The notes under the pieces are model-generated. The model ran no database searches, was not told the origin of the DNA, and saw only the letters and a list, made by a program, of their open reading frames with translations. 64,000 bases of DNA from Lachnospiraceae bacterium (GTDB lineage: Bacteria; Bacillota; Clostridia; Lachnospirales; Lachnospiraceae): contig JAFQMS010000040.1 in NCBI GenBank assembly GCA_017396145.1, forward strand, positions 62,001-126,000. The letters are read 5' to 3'. Positions 7,971 through 17,768 of the stretch are shown here, piece after piece. The stretch's first letter is position 1. Each line of letters starts with the position of its first letter. The translations under genes and the position numbers were made by a program.

Positions 7971-9185
7971 TTACTTCTTTAAACACTTTCTCACAAGACC
8001 TTCATGGGCAAATATCATAATCACAAGTAGTGTCAACAAGTAAAAAGGTAACAATTTTATACCTATTCTACCTGCTAATCCGCCAAATATCATAGGCATA
8101 ATACTACTTCCAATATAGGCACTGGCCATTTGAACGCCTATTACTGCCTGAGATTTATCCGCACCAAAATATATAGGAGTGGAATGCATAACGCATGGAT
8201 ATATAGGAGCACATCCAAGGCCAACCAGCACTAGTCCCACAAGAACTATATTAATATTAATTGGAATAAACATACATACAATACCCCCAATTAATATTCC
8301 CTGACCTAGTCTAACCACCATGTAATCTTTTAGTTTTATTGTAGCAAAACCACTTAAGAAGCGTCCCACTGTAATTCCAATACAGAATAGGCTAGCTAGA
8401 GACGCTGCCCTTTCTTCCCTCATTCCATGTCCCATAACAAGATAAGTACTCCCCCAAAGTATAGCAGTCTGCTCTAAAGAACAATAACAAAAGAATGTTA
8501 ACATTATATTCTTTGCACCTTTAATACCAACTGTTTCTCTTATCGACAGAGCCTTTCTTAAATCTTCATTTAATTTTTCGTCGTTTTTAGATATGTTTAC
8601 AGTATTCCCAGAGGATTTGTTCTCAGTCATCTCTAACTCAGCCTTTTTCCATACTGGAAGACTAAACACCAACACAATTGTTAGAATCATCTGAAATACT
8701 GTTATTATTAGATAGCCTTTGTTCCAAGTCATACCTTTCGACAAAGCGAATCCCATAATATAAGGCCCTATGGATATTCCCAGACCCCACATTGCATGCA
8801 ACCAACTCATATGCTTACTTTCATAATGAATTGCCACATAATTATTAAGTGCTGCATCCACACCACCTGCCCCAAGACCATAGGGAAGGGCCAATATGCA
8901 TAACATAACAAAACTACTGCTTACAGAAAATCCAAATATAGCCGCTGCAGTCATTGCCACACTAATAGTTGTAACCATACCAGGTCCCAACCTTTTAGTC
9001 ACTCTGTCACTAAGAAGACTAGATATAACTGTGCTTCCAGATATAATCATGGACACTATACCTGCCCCGGATACCGCTACACCAAATTCTTCATACATAA
9101 CAGGCCAAGCAGCACCAAGTAAAGCATCTGGTAGTCCCAAACTTATAAATGATATATATATTAAAGGTAAAAGTAAACTTACCAT
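7971..9185 (-). CDS. MFS transporter (FucP/sugar-type branch)
   Basis: A 404-residue protein with about twelve hydrophobic segments, a SDRVTKRLG loop between segments 2 and 3, and a charged central loop near residues 185-215. The family moves small solutes by proton symport or antiport; sequence resemblance is to sugar or drug carriers of the FucP-like branch, but the substrate cannot be told. It lies downstream of trpS after a terminator and probably has its own promoter in the 100-bp gap. Confidence 0.75.
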   Translation of the reverse strand: MVSLLLPLIYISFISLGLPDALLGAAWPVMYEEFGVAVSGAGIVSMIISGSTVISSLLSDRVTKRLGPGMVTTISVAMTAAAIFGFSVSSSFVMLCILALPYGLGAGGVDAALNNYVAIHYESKHMSWLHAMWGLGISIGPYIMGFALSKGMTWNKGYLIITVFQMILTIVLVFSLPVWKKAELEMTENKSSGNTVNISKNDEKLNEDLRKALSIRETVGIKGAKNIMLTFFCYCSLEQTAILWGSTYLVMGHGMREERAASLASLFCIGITVGRFLSGFATIKLKDYMVVRLGQGILIGGIVCMFIPININIVLVGLVLVGLGCAPIYPCVMHSTPIYFGADKSQAVIGVQMASAYIGSSIMPMIFGGLAGRIGIKLLPFYLLTLLVIMIFAHEGLVRKCLKK

Positions 9186-9240
9186 TACAATCCTCGTTTC
9201 TAAACTATCTTTTCCAAGTTTATTAAGCCATCACCAAAAG

Positions 9241-9266
9241 AAAAATAGCAGACTTTAATCTGCCAC
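9241..9266 (-). terminator. Intrinsic terminator after trpS
   Basis: GCAGA (9248-9252) pairs with TCTGC (9259-9263), and the minus strand continues as TATTTTTCTTTT. It separates trpS from the MFS gene. Confidence 0.75.
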
Positions 9267-9285
9267 TTTTCTTTTATATTCATTT

Positions 9286-10374
9286 TTACTGATTCATGTA
9301 TTTTTCAGCCTGAGACTTAATAAGTTCAGCATCGTCAAAATAATTTATCTTCATTGCATTCTTAACTTCATTAAGCGTATTTTCAGCAACTTCTCTTGCT
9401 TTCTCACTACCCTTCTTAAGCACCTCATATACATAAGGGATATCCTTTTCGAATTCTTTTCTTCTATTACGGATAGGCTCTAATTCTGTATTAAGTACAT
9501 TAAGTAAGAACTTCTTAACCTTAACATCACCAAGACCTCCACGAGTATAGTGAGCCTTAAGTTCTTCAAGATTATTATACTCTGGAAGATACTGTGCAAA
9601 ATATTCATCCTTACAGAATGCATCAAGATAAGTAAACACTGTATTACCCTCTATCTGACCCGGATCAGATATCTGAATATGGTTAGGGTCTGTGTACATA
9701 CTCATAACCTTCTGCTTTAATGTCTTCTCATCTTCTGAAAGATAGATACAATTGCCTAAAGATTTACTCATCTTAGCCTTTCCATCAATACCTGGAAGTC
9801 GTAGGCATGCCTTATTATCTGGAAGTAAAATCTCTGGCTCAATTAATGTATCACCATAAGTCATATTGAATTTTCTAACGATTTCCTTAGTCTGCTCAAG
9901 CATTGGAAGTTGGTCCTCACCAACAGGTACTGTAGTGGCCTTAAATGCTGTAATATCAGCCGCCTGACTAATTGGATATGTAAAGAATCCAACTGGGATG
10001 CTTGTCTCAAAATTTCTCATTGCAATCTCTGTCTTAACAGTAGGGTTTCTCTGAAGTCTTGAAACTGTAACAAGATTCATATAATAGAATGATAATTCAC
10101 AAAGTTGTGGTATCTGTGACTGAATAAACAAAGTTGATTTTGCTGGGTCAAGACCACATGATAAATAATCTAATGCTACCTCAATAATGTTTTGACGAAC
10201 CTTCTCTGGGTTATCTGCGTTATCAGTAAGGGCCTGTGCATCTGCAATCATAATGAAAATATCATCAAATTCACCTGAATTTTGAAGTTCAACTCTTCTT
10301 CTTAATGAACCTACATAATGTCCAACATGTAATTTTCCTGTAGGTCTGTCACCTGTTAAAATAATCTTACTCAT
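9286..10374 (-). CDS. trpS: Tryptophanyl-tRNA synthetase
   Basis: A 362-residue class I synthetase. The HIGH-type motif is [11 protein letters not shown] and the KMSKS motif is intact ([10 protein letters not shown]). It opens with [10 protein letters not shown], as in the streptococcal and clostridial TrpRS branch rather than the Bacillus subtilis type. It charges tRNA-Trp with tryptophan. The ATG follows an ACGGAG site. Only 72 bp lie between it and the preceding gene, too short for a T-box, so the common tRNA-sensing control is absent here. Confidence 0.95.
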   Translation of the reverse strand: MSKIILTGDRPTGKLHVGHYVGSLRRRVELQNSGEFDDIFIMIADAQALTDNADNPEKVRQNIIEVALDYLSCGLDPAKSTLFIQSQIPQLCELSFYYMNLVTVSRLQRNPTVKTEIAMRNFETSIPVGFFTYPISQAADITAFKATTVPVGEDQLPMLEQTKEIVRKFNMTYGDTLIEPEILLPDNKACLRLPGIDGKAKMSKSLGNCIYLSEDEKTLKQKVMSMYTDPNHIQISDPGQIEGNTVFTYLDAFCKDEYFAQYLPEYNNLEELKAHYTRGGLGDVKVKKFLLNVLNTELEPIRNRRKEFEKDIPYVYEVLKKGSEKAREVAENTLNEVKNAMKINYFDDAELIKSQAEKYMNQ

Positions 10375-10446
10375 TTATGATTTCTCCGTTTCTGTTTTAT
10401 TGTTTATCTATTTCAAAGAATTGCTATACTTCGCAGTTTTACAATC

Positions 10447-11322
10447 CTAAATAATTATCCCTGCAATATCAATAAGTATACCCCAAATTACACCACTTCC
10501 AAACAGTGTTGCTACAATAATTCCATTCTCTTTTTTGCTTTTATTAGTTCTAAATAGTATTGCAAGTCCTATTCCTGCACCTACCAAAAGTCCTGACATC
10601 ATTGCCCCAAATGAAATCATTTCTTCAAGGTATAGTCTTGTAATAACCACCGATGAAGCACAGTTTGGTATTAATCCAATAATTGCCGCTACCACAACAC
10701 TTAAAACCGGCATCTTGGTAAGAAAACTCTCTAGCGTGTCTTCCCCCACTAGTTCAACTGTAAGATTAATTGCAAATGAAACTATAAGAATAAATATAAA
10801 AATCTTAACCGTATGTTTTACTGCTGATCTTATTATTCCATCTTTACAGTTGCACCGCTCATGCTCACACATTGCATGTATATTCATCTCTTCCTTATCT
10901 TTGTTATTAACTAGTTTGTACACTGTATCTACAATATATCCTGTAATAACTCCAAGCAAAATCTTAATACCTAGTATTTTTGCTATCGTTTCTATTTCCA
11001 CGGCTTCTGATAAAAAGATTGGCAACATTTCATCAGATGTAGAAAGATATATTGCAATTAATGTTCCCATTGTAATAACCTTTCCGGCATAAAGACTAGA
11101 AGCTGCCGCTGAAAAACCACACTGAGGAGCTGCTCCAAGTATTCCCCCAAGAAGTGGTCCAAAGTTACCTGAGTTCTTTATTATTGCATTGCTTTTATGC
11201 CCTGCTTTATGCTCTAAATATTCCATTAGCAGATAAGTCAAAAATAAAAAAAACAATAGTTTTATATTGTGCTCTAAAGCATGTTCTAAACAATGAGCTA
11301 TTGTGTGAATGATATCATGCAT
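10447..11322 (-). CDS. Putative heavy-metal/manganese exporter (ArsP_2-like, PF11449 type)
   Basis: A 291-residue polytopic protein with a histidine-rich N-terminus (HDIIHTIAHCLEHALEHN), paired motifs GAAPQCGFSAAAS and GLIPNCASSVV (one per half, suggesting an internal repeat), and a Cys/His loop, MCEHERCNC, between the halves. This matches the 'putative 10TM heavy-metal exporter' family, sometimes annotated as a manganese transporter. The metal is not established. No yybP-ykoY riboswitch is visible upstream. It lies between DUF4364 and trpS. Confidence 0.7.
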   Translation of the reverse strand: MHDIIHTIAHCLEHALEHNIKLLFFLFLTYLLMEYLEHKAGHKSNAIIKNSGNFGPLLGGILGAAPQCGFSAAASSLYAGKVITMGTLIAIYLSTSDEMLPIFLSEAVEIETIAKILGIKILLGVITGYIVDTVYKLVNNKDKEEMNIHAMCEHERCNCKDGIIRSAVKHTVKIFIFILIVSFAINLTVELVGEDTLESFLTKMPVLSVVVAAIIGLIPNCASSVVITRLYLEEMISFGAMMSGLLVGAGIGLAILFRTNKSKKENGIIVATLFGSGVIWGILIDIAGIII

Positions 11323-11408
11323 TTTTTATTATTTCCTTTCTACTATATTATAATTTAGGTTTCCCGTAACTTACCCAATTTTATATCGCTAGTGTTCTTT
11401 CCCCTGCC

Positions 11409-11936
11409 TTAGCCAAGCAATGTAGCAAGTATCTGTCCATATACTTCGCTGTTTTTTTCACGCCAATTTGAACATAGCGTAATTGCCGCTTCCTCCGTTG
11501 GAACTGCAATCTTTATATCTATTATCTGTTGTTTTTCTTCTACAACATTCATATGAACAATAAATTCCTCATTACTTCCCTTTGAATAATCCGCTATAAC
11601 AGAATTAAGTTCCCTTATGGTATATCCGTTTTCTTTTAGATATTCTTTGATATCTTCCCTTACGCCTGGAGCAAGTTTATCCATAAATATCTCAAGCGTT
11701 TCATCACCCTCATCTGTTATTGTACATCTTGAGGTATTCATTACCTTCTCACATTTTATCATGGAGGTTTCAATTAACTCGTTAATTGATTGTTGAACTG
11801 TAAAATAATCCGTATATCCCTTTCCAAGTATAAACTCAGAAATCTGTGCATTGGTAACGGGACCATCAATAAGTTTTAGTATATACAATACAATAAGTTT
11901 ATACAGCGTTAATGAGCCTTCGTACGGTATATGCAT
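11409..11936 (-). CDS. DUF4364 family protein
   Basis: A 175-residue protein with an N-terminal winged-helix-like part (LTLYKLIVLYILKLIDGPVT, then TVQQSINELIET) and a mixed alpha/beta C-terminus. DUF4364 is typical of Clostridia and is thought to be a transcription-related protein because of the winged helix; targets are unknown. It follows the TIGR01212 radical SAM gene with a 39-bp gap, suggesting one operon. Confidence 0.8.
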   Translation of the reverse strand: MHIPYEGSLTLYKLIVLYILKLIDGPVTNAQISEFILGKGYTDYFTVQQSINELIETSMIKCEKVMNTSRCTITDEGDETLEIFMDKLAPGVREDIKEYLKENGYTIRELNSVIADYSKGSNEEFIVHMNVVEEKQQIIDIKIAVPTEEAAITLCSNWREKNSEVYGQILATLLG

Positions 11937-11975
11937 ACTCTCACATCCTTCCTCACATATTTATACTATTATTCT

Positions 11976-13007
11976 CTACTGCGGCACATACTTTTTGCCC
12001 TGCCAACTATCCATCTCTTTCATCTTATGATTTATGGCATTAATCACAGTTTTCTTATCTCTACTCCACATAGGTGCAAGAAGAGTTCCCTTTGGTCCAT
12101 CTCCTGTTATTCTATGAATAACTATATTCTGCGGAATATATTCCATACACTTAATCACTAAATCAGTATATTCATCCATAGTTAATATCTTCATTGTAGC
12201 AAGATAATTAACAAGTCCTGTGCCTTTTAATACATGCAAAAGTTGCAATTTTATTCCATTAATCTTTTTAGAAGATACATATTTAACTGTTTCAAGCATA
12301 TCCTCTTCTGTCTCACCAGGAAGCCCAAGAATAAGATGAACTATGACTTGAACTCCTATAGAACTAAGTTTCTCCACTGCTTTATCAAATACAGGGAGTT
12401 TATATCCCCTTCTAATAAACTTGGCAGTTTCTTCGTGTATTGTCTGAAGTCCTAATTCGACCCATACTGGTTTTTTCTTATTAAGTTCTCTAAGCAAATC
12501 TATAACATCATCATCTAGACAGTCCGGTCTTGTTGCGATAGACAAAATTCCAATGTTAGGATTATCAATAGCCTCATAAAAAACCTTTCTAAGATAATCT
12601 ACCGGAGCGTATGTATTAGTAAATGCCTGAAAATATGCAATATACTTTGGTCCTCTGTCTATAAGACCAATTGTGGTTTCCGGCATCTCCGAAACATCTG
12701 AAAGTTCATAAGAATCATCACCGATTCTTATGTTTCTCGAAACCTTTGCCTGAATAAGTGTTTTTGCCTCTTCAATCTGGTCTGTTATGCTAAGAAGTGA
12801 TGATGCTGCAAAATCTCCTGAACCACCCTGACTACAGAATATACATCCTTTACTTCCAACAGTTCCATCTCTGTTAGGACATGTCATTCCCCCATGAAGG
12901 GCAAGTTTATACATCTTCATTCCATATGTTTCTTTTATATATGAATCTACGGAATAATATCTCTTATCATTCCACATTCTTTTACTGCTCAAATCTCTTT
13001 CTTGCAT
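11976..13007 (-). CDS. TIGR01212 family radical SAM protein (YhcC/YtqA type)
   Basis: A 343-residue radical SAM enzyme. The cluster motif is CPNRDGTVGSKGCIFC, with the unusually long spacing that marks the YhcC/YtqA family, followed by SQGGSGDF. The substrate is not well defined in the family. The ATG at 13005-13007 has a GGAGG site at the right distance; the upstream GTG start overlaps that site and is unlikely. It seems to head an operon with DUF4364. Confidence 0.9.
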   Translation of the reverse strand: MQERDLSSKRMWNDKRYYSVDSYIKETYGMKMYKLALHGGMTCPNRDGTVGSKGCIFCSQGGSGDFAASSLLSITDQIEEAKTLIQAKVSRNIRIGDDSYELSDVSEMPETTIGLIDRGPKYIAYFQAFTNTYAPVDYLRKVFYEAIDNPNIGILSIATRPDCLDDDVIDLLRELNKKKPVWVELGLQTIHEETAKFIRRGYKLPVFDKAVEKLSSIGVQVIVHLILGLPGETEEDMLETVKYVSSKKINGIKLQLLHVLKGTGLVNYLATMKILTMDEYTDLVIKCMEYIPQNIVIHRITGDGPKGTLLAPMWSRDKKTVINAINHKMKEMDSWQGKKYVPQ

Positions 13008-13037
13008 ATATTCCTCCACAACAATACCTTAATGTAT

Positions 13038-13065
13038 TGTATACTTTTCGCTTAATCTAATCCAA
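13038..13065 (-). promoter_or_regulatory. Possible promoter of the radical SAM gene
   Basis: TTGGAT (13060-13065), a 16-bp spacer and TATACA (13038-13043) on the minus strand. A 7-bp inverted repeat, ACAATAC/GTATTGT (13021-13040), overlaps the -10 and early transcript and could be an operator. Confidence 0.4.
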
Positions 13066-13105
13066 CATACATAATACCATCTATTAATCATTATTTCAAT
13101 GACCA

Positions 13106-14272
13106 TTACCTTGTCTGTGATTCAAGATAATTTATTGATTCTCTTCTCAATTCATCTAAAAGTTCATCACTCTTTCCCCATTCTATTTCCTTATTAATAC
13201 ATTCTATCGCATCATCTACATTATATGCATATCTGTTACTCAGTCCTATTTTGACAAGTATTTCTGTTACTCTGTAACCTGTGTGTGAATGTGGTATTGT
13301 TACAAACTTCTTTTTCATATTAACAGAAAATGCTGTACCATGAAAAGAATTTGTTACAATATAATCTGCATTTTTTATATACCATAAAAACTGGGATGGT
13401 CCACATATTCTATGTTCCTCAAGATGTTCACTTGGCTTTTTAGGATTTGCAGAAGCATCTATTATCTTCATATTGTGCCTCTTACTAAGTTCCATTGCTG
13501 TCTCGTACACTTTTTCTCTGCTTTTATCCATCATCGTATATGTAAAGATAAATGGTTCTTCACACAATTTTTCCTCGCAGATATATTTATCATAATCTTC
13601 CATTTTCAACAAAAATGTTGGATCTATATCAATATGCATTGGAACTTTATTATCAGTAGCCTTTATAATCTCTTCATAGTATTCTTCTTCCCTTAATGAA
13701 ATAGCATCTAGTTTCATCAAGGAATCTTTAATCTTTTCAATATCTGAATTATCTAAACTAACTCCCATTGCATAAGTTACTCTTCTAATATCTTTATCAC
13801 CAAATTCTAGAAGATATGCCGGGTCTATTTTTCCATCTGTAAGTTTTGGATTCCACAACTGATCACTTCCACTTATATACAAATCACATTTTGGTGGATT
13901 GTCTACAAGTTGCTTGTATGTTCTGTATACCTTTGTTTCCTTTAAACTCATATCTATAAACTTACTAAAATATGTGTCAACCTTCTTAAGTTTTGGATAA
14001 TGTCTCCAGGCATACACCCCTGCGGCAAATCCTTTAATTCCCCTTAACCCTTGCTTAATAATAGTATCTTTCCCTTCTCTTCTTTTTGCTCTTTTTAGTG
14101 CAAAATATAAAGGATTTTTAATTGGAATATATCTGTTTTTATGATACCATGGCTGATAGTTAATGACGCATACTTCATGCCCCATTTGCTCTAATTTATT
14201 ACAAAGAGCAACGCACTGTAACAGCGCACCACAGTTATATGCAAAATGAAAAGTTATTATTCCAATTCTCAT
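13106..14272 (-). CDS. Polysaccharide pyruvyl transferase family protein (1)
   Basis: A 388-residue PF04230 protein. It opens MRIGIITFHFAYNCGALLQC, the usual start of this family, and has the SGSDQLWNP motif and NSFHGTAFSV near the C-terminus. Members move pyruvate from PEP onto sugars as ketals, or act as related surface-glycan enzymes. It has an AAAGGAGA site. It is the last gene of the glycan cluster, after the ABC exporter, from which it is separated by a hairpin. Confidence 0.85.
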   Translation of the reverse strand: MRIGIITFHFAYNCGALLQCVALCNKLEQMGHEVCVINYQPWYHKNRYIPIKNPLYFALKRAKRREGKDTIIKQGLRGIKGFAAGVYAWRHYPKLKKVDTYFSKFIDMSLKETKVYRTYKQLVDNPPKCDLYISGSDQLWNPKLTDGKIDPAYLLEFGDKDIRRVTYAMGVSLDNSDIEKIKDSLMKLDAISLREEEYYEEIIKATDNKVPMHIDIDPTFLLKMEDYDKYICEEKLCEEPFIFTYTMMDKSREKVYETAMELSKRHNMKIIDASANPKKPSEHLEEHRICGPSQFLWYIKNADYIVTNSFHGTAFSVNMKKKFVTIPHSHTGYRVTEILVKIGLSNRYAYNVDDAIECINKEIEWGKSDELLDELRRESINYLESQTR

Positions 14273-14303
14273 TACATGTCTCCTTTATTTACCTGAAATA
14301 CAA

Positions 14304-14349
14304 CAAAATCACCCTGCACCTTTTCCATTGAACATATAAGTACAGGATG
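14304..14349 (-). terminator. Probable terminator between ABC ATPase and pyruvyl transferase gene
   Basis: Arms at 14310-14319 and 14340-14349 pair over 10 bp with two G-U pairs; the minus strand continues with ATTTTGTTG. Termination may be partial. Confidence 0.5.
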
Positions 14350-14357
14350 TTTTTATT

Positions 14358-15095
14358 CTACTCTATTATTTTTTCATATTCCTTAGATACTTCATCAATA
14401 TCTCCAAAACTAATCATTTTACCATGGTCAAGTATCATTGCTTTATTGCATATTCTTTGAACCTGACTAAGGGAATGAGATACAAACAACACTGTAGTTC
14501 CCCCCTCAATAAGTTCCATCATCTTATTCTCACTTTTCTTTTTAAACTTAGCATCTCCTACGGATAAAACTTCATCAAGAATCAGTATATCTGGCTTTAA
14601 TACCGTAGCTATAGAAAAACCTAGTCTAGCTCTCATACCTGATGAATAGTTCTTTAATGGTACATTCATAAATTCATTAAGTTCGGAGAAATCAACTATT
14701 TCCCTATAATGCTCTCTCATAAAATCTCTTTTAAACCCTAATACTGAACCATATAGGAATACATTCTCCCTGCCAGTATACTGCATATCAAATCCTGCAC
14801 CAAGTTCTAGCATAGGCATAAGGAGTCCTGATTTTCTAACTGTGCCTGTAGTTGGTTTATATACTCCAGCAATAGTTTTTAAAAGAGTACTTTTTCCCGA
14901 CCCATTAAGGCCAAGTATTCCTAGTCGCTCGCCTTTCTTCAATTCAAAAGAAACATCTTTTAGCGCCCAAAACTCCTGATAACTAATCTCACCCTTTAAT
15001 TTCTTTATTACATATTCCTTTAGATTATCTATTTTTTCAGGATTAAGGTTGAACTTAATGCTCACATTATTAACTACAATATCGCCTTTTTCCAT
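14358..15095 (-). CDS. ABC transporter ATPase of a surface polysaccharide exporter
   Basis: A 245-residue ATPase with Walker A GLNGSGKST, signature YSSGMRARLGFSIA and Walker B ILILDEVLSVGD. It belongs to the polysaccharide/teichoic acid export branch (TagH, RfbB, KpsT-like) and would drive flipping of a lipid-linked glycan with the permease encoded just upstream. The ATG at 15093-15095 has a GGAG site; an ATG 12 bp upstream has none. It lacks the long C-terminal sugar-recognition domain of Wzt types. Confidence 0.9.
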   Translation of the reverse strand: MEKGDIVVNNVSIKFNLNPEKIDNLKEYVIKKLKGEISYQEFWALKDVSFELKKGERLGILGLNGSGKSTLLKTIAGVYKPTTGTVRKSGLLMPMLELGAGFDMQYTGRENVFLYGSVLGFKRDFMREHYREIVDFSELNEFMNVPLKNYSSGMRARLGFSIATVLKPDILILDEVLSVGDAKFKKKSENKMMELIEGGTTVLFVSHSLSQVQRICNKAMILDHGKMISFGDIDEVSKEYEKIIE

Positions 15096-15151
15096 ATCTT
15101 TCTCCATTTCTATACGTTGTACAATAACTTACGATATTTAATCGTGGTGTG

Positions 15152-15928
15152 TTAAATGTATAAAATAAACTTATCCTGTTTCCTTATAAAGAATGCACAA
15201 CCTACTATAATAGTAACCAGTGTAAATCCCGAAGCATAAAGCAACGAAAACATTGACATTGTCTGTCCCATTATACACTTTCTAAACATATCTATAATCT
15301 GGAATAGCGGATTATACTTTAAAATCCACCAATACTGGCTGCTTAAAATCTTCTCTGGATAATAGAATATAGCACTAGCATACATAATAACTGTCATAAT
15401 GATACTCCAAAGATATTCCATATCTCTGAAGAATACTCCAATTGTAGCCAATATCATTCCTACACCAAAAGCCAATAAGAATAACAATACAAGTGGTAAC
15501 CACGCCAATAAAAGATTCCATGTAGGATATACTTTTAAAATAATTGCCAATCCAAAAAGTACCACTAATGAAACAAGGAATATTAAGTAATTATATATTA
15601 TAGATGATAGTACATATAAATACTTTGGAACATATACTTTCTTTATCATGGAAGCATTACTTCTTATAGCTCTAAGTGACATATTAGTGGCACTAGAAAA
15701 GAAAGAGTACAATAATCTACCACTTAATATGTGAAGTGGAAAAAGTGGGTTATTATTATTAAACAATGTTCCAAAAATAACTGTAAGTACGGCAGTCATT
15801 AATACAGGTTCTAATAACGACCATAAGATTCCCAAATAAGAACGTCTGTATTTTAATTTTATTCCTTTTATAACTAATTCTCTAAGTAAAAACTTATGAG
15901 CAATAAAATTTTTTATACTATATAACAT
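15152..15928 (-). CDS. ABC-2 type permease of a surface polysaccharide exporter
   Basis: A 258-residue protein with six predicted membrane segments and the ABC-2 polysaccharide export pattern (KYRRSYLGILWSLLEP near the N-terminus). The start at 15926-15928 has a GGAGG site inside the end of the preceding gene, and overlaps its stop by 11 bp, so translation is coupled. It would form a dimer and export the glycan made by the enzymes of this locus. Confidence 0.9.
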   Translation of the reverse strand: MLYSIKNFIAHKFLLRELVIKGIKLKYRRSYLGILWSLLEPVLMTAVLTVIFGTLFNNNNPLFPLHILSGRLLYSFFSSATNMSLRAIRSNASMIKKVYVPKYLYVLSSIIYNYLIFLVSLVVLFGLAIILKVYPTWNLLLAWLPLVLLFLLAFGVGMILATIGVFFRDMEYLWSIIMTVIMYASAIFYYPEKILSSQYWWILKYNPLFQIIDMFRKCIMGQTMSMFSLLYASGFTLVTIIVGCAFFIRKQDKFILYI

Positions 15929-16835
15929 TTTTTCCTCCAACAATCTCATTAATCTCTTTTGAATTAGAAATTATGTGCAAATCAAATTCAGGATACTTCG
16001 GAGCGAAGTAAGCCCTTATAATGTCATTAGCACAATTATTATTCTCATCCGCATTGAGAAGAATAATCTCTGGATTAAGTTCTCTATCCCAACAGAAATT
16101 AATTATTGTATCAAGTCTTTCAACAAATCTTTTTACTTTAACCGTATCTATATCCAGATTTTTAGCCTTAGATAGTTTCCATGTAGATTTTTTATACAGC
16201 CCCATGTTCTTCTTTATCTTGCAAAAGAAGTATCCCACTGTAAATCTTGGGTGATAAACAAGTGGCATTAAGCCTTTTATCTTGTCTCCACTTTTCCCTA
16301 ATTCCAAAAAAACATGTGGGTGTACATAATTAAAATCTCTTGGCATAATAGTATATCCCAATTTCTCATTTTCTGAGTAGTCTACAACAAAATATACTTT
16401 TCCGCCTTTTTTAACGTGGCTAAAATATGTCTTTAAAGTAGCAAAATCCATAGCCATTGTTCTTTGATATGTTAAGCAGTTGTATATTTCATTTTCTTTC
16501 CCTTTAAGGTTAAGATACTTCCATGCCTTAGTTGACCCAACAACAATTGCTTCCATGTTTCTAAACCTTAAATCCTGAAAATAACTTGTTGGTCTTTCCT
16601 TACCTATCCAACTAACTGTCTTCGCATTAATAACAAATGGTAAGACTGCAAAAACTAAAATCAGTACATCTACTATCAACAACACCAGTGCATTAGTTAA
16701 CCAACCTAACAATATGTTAAATGCTATAAATATCAATAGCATTATTGCAACAAAGGCATTTCTCCTCTTACCTTTTAATATACTGATAACTTTTGCAATT
16801 ACTTTTTTTATAAGTTTTGCGATTTTTCCAACCAT
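15918..16835 (-). CDS. Membrane-anchored protein of unknown function in glycan locus
   Basis: A 305-residue protein. A basic N-terminus (KIAKLIKKVIAKVISILKGK) is followed by two hydrophobic segments around residues 27-72, then a soluble domain with IVVGSTKAWKYLNL, KGGKVYFVVDYSEN and a late NADENNNCAND region. I do not recognise the family. The GS-x-K turn after a beta strand hints at an SGNH-like or nucleotide-free Rossmann-like fold, but that is a guess. The ATG at 16833-16835 has an AAGGAG site. It sits between the aldo/keto reductase and the exporter, so a role in glycan finishing or export is plausible. Confidence 0.7.
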   Translation of the reverse strand: MVGKIAKLIKKVIAKVISILKGKRRNAFVAIMLLIFIAFNILLGWLTNALVLLIVDVLILVFAVLPFVINAKTVSWIGKERPTSYFQDLRFRNMEAIVVGSTKAWKYLNLKGKENEIYNCLTYQRTMAMDFATLKTYFSHVKKGGKVYFVVDYSENEKLGYTIMPRDFNYVHPHVFLELGKSGDKIKGLMPLVYHPRFTVGYFFCKIKKNMGLYKKSTWKLSKAKNLDIDTVKVKRFVERLDTIINFCWDRELNPEIILLNADENNNCANDIIRAYFAPKYPEFDLHIISNSKEINEIVGGKNVI

Positions 16836-16846
16836 TCCAATTCTCC

Positions 16847-17692
16847 TTAATATCCTGGGCAGCATCTAGATTCTAAGAATATTTTAAAATGCTGATCTAA
16901 ACTACTTATAGCGTCCTTATCTTCCTTAGACAGCGCAAATGAGAATACGTCAGTATTTTCAATTACACGTTTACTGCTACTTGTCTTAACAATTGGTACA
17001 AAGCCCATCTCAACATGCCATCTCAAGATAATCTGTGCAACCGAAACGCCATATTTTTCTGCAAGAATATTAATTAAGGCATTATTCTTCATCATTGGAA
17101 TCATCCTACACAGTGGACTGTATGCCTGAATAACTATATTATTCTTTTTACAATACTCAACTAACTCTGGCTCAGTGTTAAGAGGATGTATTTCATTTTG
17201 AACTACCATTGGTACAATATGTGCTCCTGCTTTTTCCAATTCATTAAAATGTCTCACCGAAAAATTGCATACACCTATATTCTTAACCAATCCCTCTTCA
17301 TATAGTTTTTCCATAGCAAGCCATGTTTTAGTAAGATATTCCGGTTGTGGCCAATGAATTAAAAGCATATCCCAATATTCAAGGCCGGTCTTTTTTAGAG
17401 CAAACTCAACAAAGGGTCTTATCTGTCCCTTTTTCTCTATCATTTGCCAAGAGTCAATTTTAGTGTCAACAAAAAAATCTTCTCTGGTTGCTTTACCTTC
17501 TTTAATTACTTTTTTTATTGAATCTGAAAGCATTCCTTCTGTCTTATAACTTGGAGAAGTGTCAAAACCATACACTCCATTTTCTACGGCTGTTTCCACG
17601 ATTTCATCCATGATTTTAGGATCATCCATCTGGAATGAGCCAAGCATAATATTAGGAATCTTTTTTCCATTATTTAAAATGAGATTATCCAT
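16847..17692 (-). CDS. Aldo/keto reductase
   Basis: A 281-residue NAD(P)H-dependent reductase with the AKR tetrad: Asp and Tyr in GFDTSPSYKTEG, Lys in FVDTKID and His in LLIHWPQPEY. The NADPH-binding tail has KTSSSKRVIENTDVF. The substrate is unknown. It follows the MenD-like gene by 76 bp and has a GAAAGGA site. Its position between a ThDP enzyme and a glycan exporter suggests reduction of a carbonyl sugar or acid precursor (inference). Confidence 0.85.
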   Translation of the reverse strand: MDNLILNNGKKIPNIMLGSFQMDDPKIMDEIVETAVENGVYGFDTSPSYKTEGMLSDSIKKVIKEGKATREDFFVDTKIDSWQMIEKKGQIRPFVEFALKKTGLEYWDMLLIHWPQPEYLTKTWLAMEKLYEEGLVKNIGVCNFSVRHFNELEKAGAHIVPMVVQNEIHPLNTEPELVEYCKKNNIVIQAYSPLCRMIPMMKNNALINILAEKYGVSVAQIILRWHVEMGFVPIVKTSSSKRVIENTDVFSFALSKEDKDAISSLDQHFKIFLESRCCPGY

Positions 17693-17706
17693 TAAATTAT
17701 CCTTTC

Positions 17707-17740
17707 CCGGATTTAATCCCCTTTATGGTCTTAAATCCGG
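17707..17740 (-). other. Inverted repeat in the leader of the aldo/keto reductase gene
   Basis: CCGGATTTAA (17707-17716) is perfectly inverted at 17731-17740, with a 14-base loop. No T-run follows; the ribosome site comes right after. It may be a stability hairpin at the 3' end of the MenD-like transcript. Confidence 0.5.
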
Positions 17741-17768
17741 CTTTGATTTAGTTATACCAAACCATCTA

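Noticed and set aside
8896..9258. 120-codon plus-strand open frame at the MFS gene
   Set aside because: Mostly antisense to the clear MFS protein and low in complexity.
10375..10446. T-box leader of trpS
   Set aside because: The 72-bp gap is too short and lacks the conserved T-box sequence; the same applies to the ~35-base leader of asnS and the ~120-base leader of ilvE.
10535..11092. 185-codon plus-strand open frame
   Set aside because: It is antisense to the metal exporter gene, and is Ser/Ile/Thr-rich as expected for a shadow of a membrane protein.
11323..11408. Manganese riboswitch before the putative metal exporter
   Set aside because: The gap is short, overlaps the end of the DUF4364 gene region and shows none of the yybP-ykoY conserved loops.
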